Source: Biscogniauxia marginata (lineage: Eukaryota > Ascomycota > Sordariomycetes > Xylariales > Xylariaceae). From it: a stretch of DNA of 64,000 nucleotides. Under the pieces are notes generated by a model. The model worked only from the letters and a program-made list of their open reading frames with translations, was not told the DNA's origin and did not search any database. The stretch spans positions 182,328-246,327 of the forward strand of contig MU404120.1 in NCBI GenBank assembly GCA_022695795.1, in the 5' to 3' direction. Below are positions 48,474 to 61,993 of the stretch, piece after piece. Every line of letters starts with the position of its first letter. Position 1 is the first letter of the stretch. The position numbers were made by a program, and so were the translations under genes.

Positions 48474-48695
48474 GCAGAGCCGTTTCGCCAGGATTTAGGG
48501 GTTGGGGAGGGTTGGGTAGGAAGTTTGTAACATAAGAGAGATGAAATCTGACTTGACCCCTTTTTCTGGACAGGGGATGGATGGTAGGGAGAGAGAAAAA
48601 TGGTATTTGCATTATCACAGCCCAATACACGCCACACATATCTCTAGGATAACGTAGACAGTTAGATGAAAAAGAAAATTTTTATGATTTTTAAC

Positions 48696-51561
48696 CTAGT
48701 ATTCGTCCTCCATCCCCCCATACTCTACATCCCCATCGTCGCCCTCGTTCCGCTTCGTGGGAGCGACGGGCGGTACCTTGACCTCTTGCTTCTGCCACAG
48801 GCCGGCCAGGAACTCGCTCGTGCTCGCCTCCTCGATGCCCTTGTCCTCCCTCTTGCGCAAGAACCGCGGGAACCGCAGGCTCAGGCCGCGGTCCAGGCTT
48901 GCCAGCCCGATGGCCGCCGTGTACGTCGGCGAGAGCGTGATGTCCGCGAAGGCCACCTCCCAGACTTCCTGGGGCTCGAACCAGACATCCGGGTTTCCCC
49001 CTGCGTACTCTACGAAGCCCGGCTTTGTCTTGCGAATGTTTTTATATGTTTGTTCTCTTTCTTCGTTGGTATCGCCGTCGTCTTGCTCGTCCACATCGTC
49101 TTTATCGCCATTGCTACCTCTCCCTTCCGCAGTATCCTCTTTTCCCCCGCACTCTCCCTCGTTGATGTCAGGCTCACCGGAACCGTCGTCGTAGAACAGC
49201 CTGTTCGCCTTGTAGAAGGCGTCCGTAAAGCCGGACATGCACTTACAGACCGCCTCGAGGGCGCCCGTCTCGGGATTACGCACAGCTAGGAGGATCGGGG
49301 ACCACCAGCGCGCCTTGCGCCCTTGCCCGTGCCACCCCGCCACAGGAACTAGATCTAGTGTGTCAAAAGCAGCGTTGTAGTCCTTCTTCACCTTTAGCCA
49401 TGAGTCGAGCCGCTTGTCTGGCTCGTAGGTTGCTAGAAGTGGTTTGCGCCGGGATGAAGAAGGTTTCGCTTCTGAAGGTTCGCCGTTTACCGGAGAGGGG
49501 TTTTTAGATTTTCTAGGTTTGGCTTTGAATTTCGGTTTGGATCTAGTGAGGATGGAGGTTGAGTTGCCATCATTGTCTTCCGGTGGTGCTTGATCAGAAT
49601 TGGGATCTTCGCCTGCTTCTGCTATACCCAGAGCTGATACATTGGCAGGTAGATTATCCAAGATTTTGACCATGATGCCTTCACACTTGATATCTGTAGC
49701 CTGCTTGAAAAAGTCCAGTACCGCCTCCGAGTCTTGGGATGTTGCATCCAGGCTTCGGACCCACGTAAAATGGTGCGGTACCTCAACGAATAGTGAGTGT
49801 AGTAGCTCCCTACGCTCGCGAAAGGGTCGGTTGAGCAGTGGCTGGCCATTGAGGTACATGAGATCAAAGGCAAAGAGGCACACGTCAATTGTGATGCTCC
49901 CGATGGCCACGTCCTTGCGAGCGCGGTTTGTCAAAGTCTGGAAATTTTTCAGCTCGCCTGTCGGCCGATCCACAGCGACGACCTCCCCCTCCATGATGAA
50001 GCTACCAACACCCTCGCCGCGAATCCGTGGCACCAGCTCGACCAGATCCGGATACTTGTCCGTCATCAGCTCGAGATGTCGCGAGAAGATGGACACTTTG
50101 CCGTTCTCGTCGCAGTGTACCTGCGCTCGCTGGCCGTCATATTTGAATTCACATGCAAAGTCTCGCCCCTGGAGTTTGGTGAGCATCTCGGACAGATCGC
50201 GTGTGATGCTCCCCAGCATAGGCCGCAGCGGGATATGTAAGGTGATATCACAACGTATCAGCAACTCCTCGCAGATGCCGATTTCAAGCATTACGGGTAT
50301 GAGGTCGTTGTAATTCGGCCGCCTCGCGAAACACGCCTTAACAATCTCCTCTGCCCTACTCCACACCTCAGCCAGCTCTTCTTTCTTTAGCGCTCTCAGC
50401 TCATCGACGGATCTGAGGTGGAACTCTGTGCCTGGGGGTCGTGAAAGTATAAATGCCCGTGAAAGCGCAATAAGCATCGTGGTCTTCACGGCGCCAATCC
50501 GAAGATGCTGGCACAAGGTACGCACAATATAGCGGCTCTCCTCTCCCCCACGAGCGTCCTGCAGGAGCCGATCGATGATGCGTTGCTTCGCCTCAGCGCT
50601 ACCTTGGCCTTGGCTGTTGGCGACCTTCACAAGCGACTGGTACACCCCCTTAATAGTCAGGGGCTTAGGCCGACGCAGCGTAAAGCTCTGCTTTTTCTTT
50701 GCCTCGAAGGCCACATCGCCTGCGTCGCCGTGCTTGTCATAAATCGCCTTCAGCGACCGGTTGTCAAGACCACAGACTTGCTTTAGAGCCTTGGAAATAG
50801 CAGAGCCGCCGAGACCAAGCTCGAGCGAGATGTACGACGGTGAGATAGAGTTCGTGGCTAGCCATACCTATATATCAGTCAGCTGGAGATATTCAGAGAT
50901 AAATCAGGAGGGGTAGATTAGTCCGACGGGATGAGAGGTTTACCGCAGGTAGCAAGCTTTCAGGGTCTGCTTCTATGAGTATACGTAGGCAGTTGACCAG
51001 AGTATCGACGATCTTGATCCGGCTTGCTGTACTGCTCACAAGTACAAAGCATCGCGTAAGAAGAGCATATGATGCATCGCCCCCCTCGCCTGCCCAGTGT
51101 TTTTGGAGCTCTGGTACATATTTGGAAGGGTCAAATGTGAGCGGGCTTTCGTCCAAAGGGATGGACTCGGAAACGGCGTCGACAGATGCGGCAACAGACT
51201 GTAGAGACAAAGTGGCTTTTCCCTTCCCCGAAGCACTTGGGACGGGTGAGTTAGATCGCGATGAAATTTTATTAAGTGATCCTTGGTGTACCTTAGACGG
51301 CGAAGAGCTACCCTGAGCTTGATCGGGCAGTCCGCCTCTTGCGTCCTCAAGATCCCACTCTGCCTGGAGTTTCTTAGCCAGCTGTTCGTCGGTCATCTCA
51401 CGATGCTGGCTCATGGAACCATTATCCAGGGTAGCCCCGGGGGATACGTTGGTACTGGATCCATTTTGTCTCTGCTTAGAGAAAAAATACTCCAGTCCTT
51501 TGGAGGACGGGCCAGTAGACTTCGAGTCGTTCAGCTTCCTCTTCTTCGCGGGGCTTGGCAT
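48696..51561 (-). CDS. ATP-dependent DNA ligase I
   Basis: Two exons, 51561-50944 and 50867-48696; 929 residues. ATG at 51561 (MPSPAKKRKL) chosen as the first in frame. The N-terminus has a nuclear-type basic cluster and GLEYFF (residues ~22-27), fitting a PCNA-interacting box. Then the DNA-binding domain (WLATNSISPSYISLELGLGG... to LIPVMLEIGICEELL), adenylation motif I EFKYDGQRAQVH with nucleotidyl Lys448, motif III/IIIa FAFDLMYLNGQPL, motif IV EGIMVK, motif V/VI RWWSPILLAVRN and LRFPRFLRKREDKG. It joins Okazaki fragments and seals repair nicks. Two low-complexity insertions stand out, one Ser/Lys-rich after motif IV and one acidic (EGECGGKEDTAEGRG...) before the last strands; both keep frame. 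Confidence 0.95.
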
Positions 51562-52280
51562 TGTGGATTTATGCGCATTGTAAGGAGCAATGAAGCACAA
51601 CAAAATAGGCTCGGCGATCGCTTCCGTAGTCGGGACACACGTAATCTGGATTCAATAATTTAGACGCGTTGTCTCAGGTACTTGGATCAAACGCGCAGTA
51701 CCTTGGAGGAATGACAAGTGAGGCGGGCCCGCCATTAATGATGTCAGTGAAATGAATATGCTTTGTGCGATATATATATATATACCTATATATATCAATC
51801 TATGCGGCCGTATGCACCTATACTGTATTGCTCGTTTCTAAGCAATGGGGATTTTAGCGCCATACCTAGTTTCAGCTTTAGTTACCTAAACAGGCTCCTC
51901 CAATGCTATTGTTACAAGCACATTGGTCCCGATTATTCAAATTGTACCTTTATCTTCATCATTCGTTGTGTGCCCTATATATCTTAAAATCACCAATACG
52001 GTAGCTGGTATGGGAGTGAAATATATACTCTCATGTATTACTACGAATAACATTTGATAATTCCTTGAGCTTCTATGGTAAATATCAACCGATACCAGTA
52101 ATAGCAGATGGTATTAGTAGCCATAAAATATACATGGGGAGGTCTCGTTGTAGATAACATAGCATTTTCAACTCTCTAATTGTAGCCCTCGGCCAACCAC
52201 AGGCTTAAGGGGTGTTCCTTGGTATAACCAGGACTTTAACAATACACTTCAATTTCCAGAAACTAATCATCCGTGTCCAC
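51562..52280. other. Ligase promoter and spacer
   Basis: About 720 bp with the DNA ligase upstream region and the 3' end of the secreted-protein gene. A TATATATATATATA run lies at about 51770-51785. No gene seen. Confidence 0.5.
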
Positions 52281-53074
52281 TTAATCCTCCATATCTGAAT
52301 CTCCGGAGGAGTCTTCCTCATCACTGTCACTACTATCTTCTACTACCGGGTCCTTCGTCCCGCCAACATTATTAGTCCATGCATCGTAGTTAACCTGAGT
52401 TCTTATAGACAGCTTATTTATCGAATCCTGACACTCTGCTTCCCACCCCATGTCATCATCGTCGACTAGGTCGGGGGGTATCAGAAGCTGCAGCTTGTCT
52501 TCCATTTTCCAGATCCTGGACATAAGAAAACTCGTGTCGACGTCCCAATCATCATTGACCGTACCAACATACCTTTCGACCTCGTCCGGTATCGTCCACA
52601 GAAAGGTTTGCTCCTTTCCGTACCATTGCGGAATCCATATCTTAGGAACGTCCTTCAACGCTTTCGAGTTAATTTTGAACAGGCAGTGCCTGTTCCATTG
52701 TTAGCAAGCGAATGCGACATCCTCAATCATTGGAAGTCATCTTCACCAATCGCCTCTCCGATTGCTCCATTCGCCCGGGGCGGGTACGGTATAGACACCA
52801 TAGCCTAGCTGCGTTGGTTTCCCACGGCTTGTCTCGAAATCCCAAACAGGTCCGTTGGCTTTCTTTATCTTTTCTGCTTCGTCCTTTATCATAGTGAGTT
52901 TAAATTCGTTTCGCGGATACATGGATGTTTATCTTTTAGACACACCTGACTGCAATCTCTATATCCAATCACAACCTTTTCTGCACGCTGATTCAAGGAT
53001 ATGAGGGTGTGAGGTGTAGTCGCCACAAAGCCGACTATATACAATGCCAGCATATATACTATGCTCTGAAACAT
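52281..53074 (-). CDS. Secreted protein with GYR...LGxGVY motifs, three exons
   Basis: Spliced as 53074-52946, 52883-52747 and 52689-52281; phases agree and the product is 224 residues. It starts with a hydrophobic signal peptide (FQSIVYMLALYIVGFVATT). After it come VIGYRDCSQDEAEKIKKANG (GYR at 37-39), TQLGYGVYTVPAPGEW (69-81), WHCLFKINSKALKDVPKIWIP and WKMEDKLQLLIPPDL, then an acidic tail (DSSDSDEEDSSGDSD). I remember a fungal secreted family with the same order (GYRxVS..EA, LGxGxY, WYCxIKAD, KVxIPxxY). GYR followed by G-x-Y is reminiscent of ADP-ribosyltransferase-like folds, but this is inference and no activity is assigned. It is the last intact gene before the RIPped block. Confidence 0.72.
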
Positions 53075-54195
53075 GTTTAATAGCGTTATAATATTTTGAA
53101 AATTATTTCAAATATTGAATAAAGTGAAACGGTATAGATGAAAACTGGGTTGGCGGACGGGGCATGAAGAAATGGAAAGGTTCTTGAATGATACTCCGGC
53201 AAACATTGGTCCTCAATTTATATTGAGTATTGGTATATATAGTGCGACAAACTAATGTCAACCATGTGAATGAGTATCATCCGTTCTTATTTCCATTCGA
53301 CAGCGAACAGTGATATGAAGTCATGCCAAGTTGACCGAATGACAAAAAAACACAACATTGGAGGCCACCCTATTAATATATAAAAAGGAGTATTACCATA
53401 AGTTGTTTGGGTTGTTATTTAGTTCTCACCTTACAAGGGGGTGAAATTCCCACCATTGTCAGCCGCATCGTGAAGTTTGCGTTGTATATCTTCCAGCTTA
53501 GTTTCCTGCATTTCATACCCGACATACCAAATATTAGAAAGACGAATTACCGATACGTAAGAGCCTCGAATATTGCGATATATATATACTTCCTTGATTC
53601 GAGACTGTATTGTCTACGCGACTAAATGCCAGTGTTGACTACCTAGTCTAGGATAATACAAACTGTTGCTATCCAGGCCTAATCTCGTTATGTGGCGCAC
53701 CTCAACTTAGAAGAATATGGCACAGCGGCACAGGCTCACATAAACACAATGATCCCGCCTCAATATTTTCCTGCCCATCTGGCTTACTTTAGATATGTGC
53801 TATGAACTCATAATAATGACATCAGCCACTTATTGTGGCCGTCTTCCTCTACTAGGTATTACTCAGCGTAATACTAACCACGAGCTGCATAGTGCAAAAC
53901 GAGGTGTTCCATCTAGCACACCTCATAATATTCGCCAACTTCCGAATTGAAAGGGGCTGTGTATATCCGTATCATAAAATCACACGTGGAGAGCCTTGCC
54001 TTCCTATTAGGGGATAATATCGGTTATAGGTAGATTGGCCAAACAGGAACTTTTTAAATGTAGTAGATAGATTAAAGTATTTTCGATCCTGATTCTTTAG
54101 GTGATAACCACGTTGATGATCTTACTTTAAGGTTCACAGTACTACGTTCTGAAATGCCAAGGCCATATCTTACGGTTCCTCTACATTAAAAAAGG
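53075..54195. other. Transition from gene DNA to AT-rich repeat block
   Basis: About 1.1 kb with the secreted-protein promoter and then unassigned DNA of rising AT content. The frame 53407-53625 is unsupported. Confidence 0.45.
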
Positions 54196-54638
54196 TGTGA
54201 CGAACCTCCCTATGTGTTCCTAGTTAATTGACTTTATAAGTGAGTACGTATTAGGTTTTTCTTAATTTGAAGGTAATAAAGGATTAAGATTAATTTAAGA
54301 GATTTATAATGCCTTATTCGTTAAAGAGATTTTAAAGTACTTTATTATAATATTAAAAAATAATTATAATTTTAAATTAATAACTAAGAAATAAAAATAA
54401 ATAAATAAATATAAAAGAAATTTATATTTATTTATATTTCTTTCTTTTTTTTATATTTCTTATTTTAATATATTAAATATCGTTAAATTTTTTTATTCTT
54501 ATGAATTTTTAAATCGACAGGAATTTATACCACGTAACGTTATATTGCCCTTTTAACTCGAGTTATCCGTTTTTTACATTCTTAGTCCATGCTTCACATC
54601 CTTGTTAAAAACCCCTTTAACATTGTTAGTTTATAACA
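54196..54638 (-). mobile_element. Gypsy-type LTR, minus orientation
   Basis: Begins TGTGACGAACCTCCCTATG, the reverse complement of the common LTR end, and carries the shared ~235-bp module in inverted orientation up to about 54430. It probably ends at TTATAACA (54631-54638), a decayed form of TCGTAACA. Partly RIPped. No target-site duplication was found. Its far part aligns loosely with that of the LTR at 63203, so the two may be one subfamily. Confidence 0.7.
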
Positions 54639-54907
54639 TTACGTATTTCTTAATTTTAAATAATCACGAAAATTATTATTAAAAAAATATCGTTATACTT
54701 TATATATTTAATTATTTGTTATATAAGTTTTAACTTTTTAACTTTATATATTTTAATATTTTAAAATAAATACATAATAATTATTAATAAAGTTTAATAA
54801 ATTATTATTATAATAATTTTTTAAATATATAAATTTAATTTTATATAATTAAATTAATTCTTTTTAATTTAAAAAAAGTTATTATTATATTATTTATATT
54901 TATATAA

Positions 54908-55349
54908 TGTTATGACCATCGAAACATTAAGCACATGCGGATCACGTAATTACGAATAGTGAATAGTGGATTAAAAATGTGTTATTCACTATTTAACGAA
55001 TAATAAATAGTGGATTAGGAATATGTGATTTATTATTCAACAAATAGTGAATAATAGATTAAAAATATGCGATTTACTATTCACTCTATTTATATAAAAA
55101 GGAAAATAAGTATAAAAAGAATAAAATTTCCTATTTCTAGTTATTTATTTTAGTTCTTTAGTTATTAATTTAAGACTATAGTTACTCTTTAATACTATAG
55201 TGAAAATACCTTAAAATCTCTTTAACGAATAAAACATTATAAATTACTTAAATTAATCTTAATTCATTATTACCTTTAAATCAAGAAAACCTAGTACGTA
55301 TTTACTTATAAAGTTAGTTAACTAGGAATATATAAAGAGGTTTGTCACA
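54908..55349 (+). repeat. 5' LTR 'C' of the chromovirus
   Basis: 442 bp, TGTTATGACC to GGTTTGTCACA. Its U3 has a diverged ~45-50 bp tandem repeat rich in AATAGTGAAT/ATTCACTATT palindromic words (about 54955-55085). The final ~225 bp are the module shared with LTRs A, B and D. Confidence 0.9.
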
Positions 55350-58300
55350 TTTTAATAGCTCTTTAATTAATACTTAACATTAATTTAGGAGAAAGGACTC
55401 TCGGTTGGACCGTCCCAAGACAAATATACCCCTTAAAACTAGAGAGTAACAAGAAAAAAAACAAATAAAAAAACAATAATTAACAAGCTCTTAAACGAAA
55501 GCTTTAAATTCTTTTACGATATAACAAAAAGGTTTAAAAGAACTAACATAAGAATTAATTATAATTATAATTAAAAAAGAGCCCTAAAAAGACACCTTTA
55601 AAGCTTAGCAAGAAAAATCATTTAAAAAAAAATACCTAAAAAAAAACAAACAAGTAAAACAACTTTTACCTTCTAAAAACAAATAACCGAAACCACTTTT
55701 AAATAATAATAACCTTAATAACTTAACCGATAAAAACAACATGATAACCCTCGATATAAAGGATTTTAAACTAATTACACTTAGTAAGTATAATAAGTCG
55801 AGCGATTTAAAGGGATTTCTAATCTAGGCCGGAACCTACTTATAATTTTATCACAAAACAATTACCACTAAGAAATAAAAAGGTTTTACGATATTTTAAC
55901 TCCTTGTTAAAACTACTTTAACCTGGTTTTAATTAATGTTAAAAAATCATTTAAATAATAAACTAAACACCTAAAAAAACATAAAAAAGGTCTTTAAAAA
56001 TTATAAAAAGTTTAAAAAACAACTTAGATTTATGTTTAATAACCTAATTCTTTAGTAATAAGCCGAAGCTCGACTTTATAAACTACGACAAAATAAAAAG
56101 ACTTCGAATTACGCTATTAAGTTTAAAAAACTCGCAAGCTAGTTATAACTACTTATTAAAAGCTTATACTACTTGTTTTATTAAGGACTAAAAAACTATA
56201 TAAAAAATAAATTATATAAAACAAACCTATATAAAGAAAAAAAAGCAGAAAAATTCAATAACTACGTTATAATAATAATTACTATTAATAATAAAAACTT
56301 TAAACGGTACTTTAAAAAGAAAAAAACAATATAACAAAAGAACGGCGATTAACAGAAAAAAGGAAATCACAAAAATGGTACCGAAACAAAGAAAAGCACT
56401 AAAACTAAGTTAAACCCCATTAAAATCAACGCCGCTTAAAAAGAGCAAAAAAAACAAAATAAATCAACTATTAAGTGTTTTAACTATAAAAAGAAAAAAC
56501 ATTATAAAAACAAATATCGAAGTTCTAAGAAACAAAAACTAAAAACAAAAAAGATTCTTTAACCCGAGAAAAAAACCTTTAAAGTAAGAATTTATTTCGA
56601 AAATAATAAAGAAATAAACTAAGTATTTATTATTACTACTATCAAAGTAAAAAAAAAGTTATAAATATTATTAAGTTAATTATAAAAATTATTTAAAGTA
56701 TAATTACTTATATTTAAAATACCTTACATTAAAATAAACTAAATAAGGATATAATAAAAGCGAAGTACTATACAAGTATAATACCTATAAACTAAAATAC
56801 GATTTAGGAATTAAATTAAACTATAATAAACTACATTAAAGCCATTATAATAGTTTAAACCGGAGGTTTTATATAAATAATAATTGTGATATTCATTAAA
56901 GCTTAAACAATGCTAGCTAACTTAATAGGTTACTAAGTAAAAAACTTAAAACAAAGTTAAAAATAGAAAAAAAGAAATATATATCGTTACATTAAAGCTT
57001 TTACATTAATAACGCTTATTAAGTACATAAAAATTTTAAGAATAAAGCCGGTTATTATCCTTAAAAACCAGAAAATAATAATACGAAAAAAAATAAGTAT
57101 ATTTATAATAACGTCTTACGATAGCCACATTATTTTAAAGCATATTATCTTTACCTAAGTTCCAAAAAAAACAACGAAACAATTACTAAAGATTATATAT
57201 ATTATACCTTAATATTATGCGATATACACGATTTACTTAGAACGGGTTTCGAAAAAGACGAAATTAAAAAAGAATTATAAGAATTATAAAAAGGATTATA
57301 TCTTTTATAATAACTCGAAAAACGAGCTAAATATAATACCAGTTTATTTAACTTTATAAAAAAGCACTTAACAAAATAATAAGCAAAAGTACGTATAACT
57401 AAACTAAGCTATAAATAAATCGTTAAGGCATACTTTAAAAAAAAGAGAGAATTTCTAGAAATCTATATAAACCTATAAAGAGACATCGAGTTACCTTTAA
57501 CAAGCAAATTCGAAAATTATACCTTTTATTTAAAAATAATCCAAAACCTTAAAAGATTTTGAGTCAACAAAAAAACAAACTTAAGCTACAAAAAAGCCCT
57601 CGAAAAAAAATTAAAGTTTTAATATATAAAGTTCTATATAAAAAATAAACCTTTTACCCCTTACTACTTAAAAGGTAATTAAAGAAACTATTTAAATAAT
57701 AATTACTAGAAACACGCTTTTATAAAAGCCTAAAAATAAAAAAACATTTAAGCCGCAGCAACTTAAAAAAACCTAAAAAAGAAGAAACATAAAAAACCAA
57801 AAAACGGCAAAAACTCTCGCTAGTAAAGCAGCGAGAAGTTATAAATAACAAGTCCTTATATAAAGTCTAATTAAGACTCGATAATACCATTATAACCAAA
57901 ATTAAGTACAATAAAAAAAAGTATAAAGCCCTTATAAACTTAAAAGTAAATAAAAGCTATATTTTAACTAAAATAACTCAAAAAAACAAAATATTATAAA
58001 TATATAAACAAAATTTATACTAATTACAAAACTTTAAAAAATATATATTTAGTTACGAAAATAATAAAGTACTAAAAGAAATAATTCCTTTTTTAATAAC
58101 TATTTAAAAACATCTCAAATAAGTCATTTTTAATATTATATATATATATTAAGTCATAACATAATCTTAAAAATAAATTAACTTAAAAAAAGCAATTTAC
58201 AAATAAATTTCGAGATAAACACGCTTTATTAAGATCAAGATTAAAAAGAGTTAATTATTATAAGTTACAAAATAAGTATTATAAGTAACACCAAAAAAAC

Positions 58301-61300
58301 GAATATAAAAACGAAATATATCGCTTATATAATTCAAGTAATTAAACCTAAAAATCTAACGAAAAAAGTACCACGTAAATACCTTCATTTCTATAAATTA
58401 TTTAAAAATAAAACAAAAAAAGAATTATTAAAACATAGCTAATAAAATCATTAAATCTACTTCAAAAAAGAAAAATAATTAAAACTATTCCCAATATATT
58501 TTATAAATCAAAAAAAAACAAAAAGCACTATAAAAAAGGAATTTAAAAGAATCTTAATAAAAAATATATTTAAGAATTAAAGTCCTTGTCAAAATACCTA
58601 GTAATTATAATACTAAAGGTTAATAAAAACGAAAAGTAATATATTAATAAAAAAAGAAATTTAATATAACGACGAGTAATTAACTACTAACACCTTAATA
58701 AAGTAATAAAAAAAAACGAATACTTATTATCACTAATAAAACTTATAAAAAAGCAAATTAATAAGGCTTAAATCTTTATAACATTAAACCTTTATAATAA
58801 TTATTATATAATTAAAATAACTAAAAAACATAAATAATACACCGCCTTTTAAACGATATATAAACATTATAAATATAAAGTTATGTTATTTAAACTTATT
58901 AACGCACCCACTACATTTTAACATATAATCATAATAATTCTTTATAAGTTTTTAAACAAATTTATATTCGTTTATTTAAACGATATATTAATTTACTCAA
59001 AAAACGAAAAAAAGCATAAAAAACATGTAAAACAAGTGTTAAAAGCCCTAAAAAAAGCAAACCTACTTGTTCATCCAACTAAAAATAAATAACATATTAA
59101 GAAACTAAATTACCTAAGGTTTATAATAAATCTAAAAGAAATTCGTATTTAAAAAAGAAAAAAAAGTAATAATTAAAGATTAACTAGAACTTAAAAGTGT
59201 TATAAATATACACACATTTCTTGGCTTTGTTAATTACGTTAAATAACTTATTTAAGATTTCGGACGAATTGCTAAACTATTAATAAAACTAATTACTTTA
59301 ACAAAAACAAGAAAAGCTTTCTATTTTACTAAAAAAACTAAACGAGCTTTTTAATAGCTAAAAGAAATTATAACTAATAAAGTTATATATAAACTTTTAA
59401 ACGAAAACAAGAAAAAACGACTAAAAACAAACACCTTAAATTTCGCCATCGGAACAATTTTAAAGCAACTAAAAAACAATAAAAATAATACTTAGTTACG
59501 TACTTATTTAAAGCACTACATAATACTAAACTAAACTATTAAATCTATAATAAGAAACTATTAATAGTTATTAAAACATTAAAAAAATAAAAACCATAAC
59601 TTAATAAAACCAAAGAACTTATCGATATTTATTTAAACTATAAAAACCTTATAAAATTCATAACAACATAAACGCTTAATTAAAGACATAAGCATTAAAT
59701 AATTTTCTTATCCAAATTCAATTTTAAAATCTATTACATTAAAAAAAACATCTAAACGAATCTTCTTAATAAAAAAAAATTATAAATCAAAAATTAACAA
59801 AAAAGATATTTAAATATTTAAATAACAAAATAACAAATTAATTATATTAATTTATATATAAATTAACATAAAAAACTAAAAATAACGTTTTAAAAAAAGT
59901 TATAATTAAAAAGAAAAACAATTACAATCTTAATAAGGATTTAATAACGAACTTCTCTTGTATAAAAAAAAGGTCTATATATTAAAATAAGTATAAAACA
60001 AATTCGTTAAAGAATTCCACGAACATCCTCTATATAGTTACCAAAGAATTTTCAAAACGATAAAACGACTTTAAAAAGAATTCGACTTTCTAAAAATGCG
60101 ATAAACAATTAAAAAAATTATAAAGAATTATAACGTTTATAATAAAGCTAAAACATCACGATATAAATTATATAAATTATTACAACTAACTTAAATACTT
60201 AATAAAGCGTGACATATAATTACATAGGATTTTATAATAAAACTCTTTAAGTTAAAAGATTTTACTATAAAAGTACTTTATAATAACATATAAATAATTA
60301 TTAATAAACTCACAAAATATACCTACTTTTTACTATTTAACAAATTAAACATAACAAAATAACTAATTTTTAATTTCCTAAGAAAATACGTTAATAAACA
60401 TAAACTATTAAAACGCATTATTTTAAATAGAAATAAATTATTTACTTTAAAGTTTTAAATTAACTTAATAAAACGAATAAAAGTTAAATAAAAGTTATTT
60501 ATAACATATTATCTTTAAATAAACAAATAAATAAAAAGATTAAACTAAATAATAAAATAATATCTAAAAAGCTATATTAACTAAGAAATAAACAACTAAG
60601 TAAAATTACTACTAATAACTTAAATAATATATAACACTTCGATTAACAAGAATATAAAGATATTACCACACGAAGCAATATACAAATAAAAAGCGAAAAT
60701 CCAAAAATAACTAATCGAACTCACAAAAACACTAAAAATCGAAATAAAAGCCCCGAAAATAGAAGTATTATCCGAAAAAGTCTAAATAATATAATAACGA
60801 CTATAAAAAGAATTATAATTCATTTAAAATAAAATAATAAAATATTATAACAAAAAAAAATTAAAGGACTAATTCTTAAAAAAAGAGATATAATTTACTT
60901 ACTTCGTTAATAATAAAATGTAATAATAAAAACGCCTTAAATTAAAATAAAACGGCTTAATAAAAAACTTAAGTTTAAAAAGTTAAAACTATATAAAATC
61001 GAGAAAATTATTTTAAAAATCAATTATAAACTCTTATTATTAAAAAGATTTAAAATACATTTTATATTTTATATTTTACTTTTAAAACTAATATTAAAAA
61101 ACGTCTTACTAAAAAAACAATTAAAATTTAAAAAAAACCCCTAATAAATATGAAGTTAAAAAAATATTAAATTTAAAATAAGTTAATAATTAATTATAAT
61201 ATTTTATTAAGTAAGAAGGCTACCCACCCGAAAAAAACACGTAAAAACCACTTAAGCGTTTAAAAAACCTAACGACTAAACTTGCTAAATTTCACCGCTA

Positions 61301-61993
61301 AAACCTAGATCAGCCGGGAAGACTTAAAAATCTAATTAAGACCAGTCGAAAAAGGGGAAAGCCTCCGAAGCAAACACACCTTACTCGAGTTCGAACCGGC
61401 ACAACAGTTCCTCCGTGCGCTACTATTTTATAATAAAGCGCCCTTATTCCGCCTCTTCACGCTCCACACGTTCTAGTTCCTCGATAGAATTAAAACCCCG
61501 AATAATCATTTTTTATAACTTTTCGAACTATAAACGCCTCTAAATGCAAAAGCGATAAGCCTTATTCATAACAATTTTAATAATAACATTAGCTTTTTTT
61601 AATTTCGTTTTTATTTATTAAAATTATTATGTAATTTTAATAATACCCTTCTTTATAATATTAAAAACATTATAACGAAACCGCTTTATTCGAATATATT
61701 CGTTATAACGATCGAAATCCTTAAAAGTAATACACTCCTTTTTAATATACTTATAATATAAATAAGTTATTTCCTTTTTATCGTTAAAAATAACAAAATT
61801 TATAAAAGTAAGTTTATTTTTAATCGATTTCTTAACATGACGCGAAACGCGAGAATTTTCCTTGCGATTCTTATTAATACGATAAAATATAATAAAATAA
61901 AATAAGGAAAATTTAAGGTTTTTAATAAATAAAAAAAAGTTTAATAAACCTTTTTTTATTTTCAGGACAAAGATTCTCGAAAAAGAAAAAGAA

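Noticed and set aside
49600..50313. 237-codon plus-strand ORF
   Set aside because: Antisense to DNA ligase I exon 2.
61380..61420. GTTCGAACC resembling a tRNA B box
   Set aside because: It lies in the decayed chromovirus 3' region with no A box or foldable tRNA around it.
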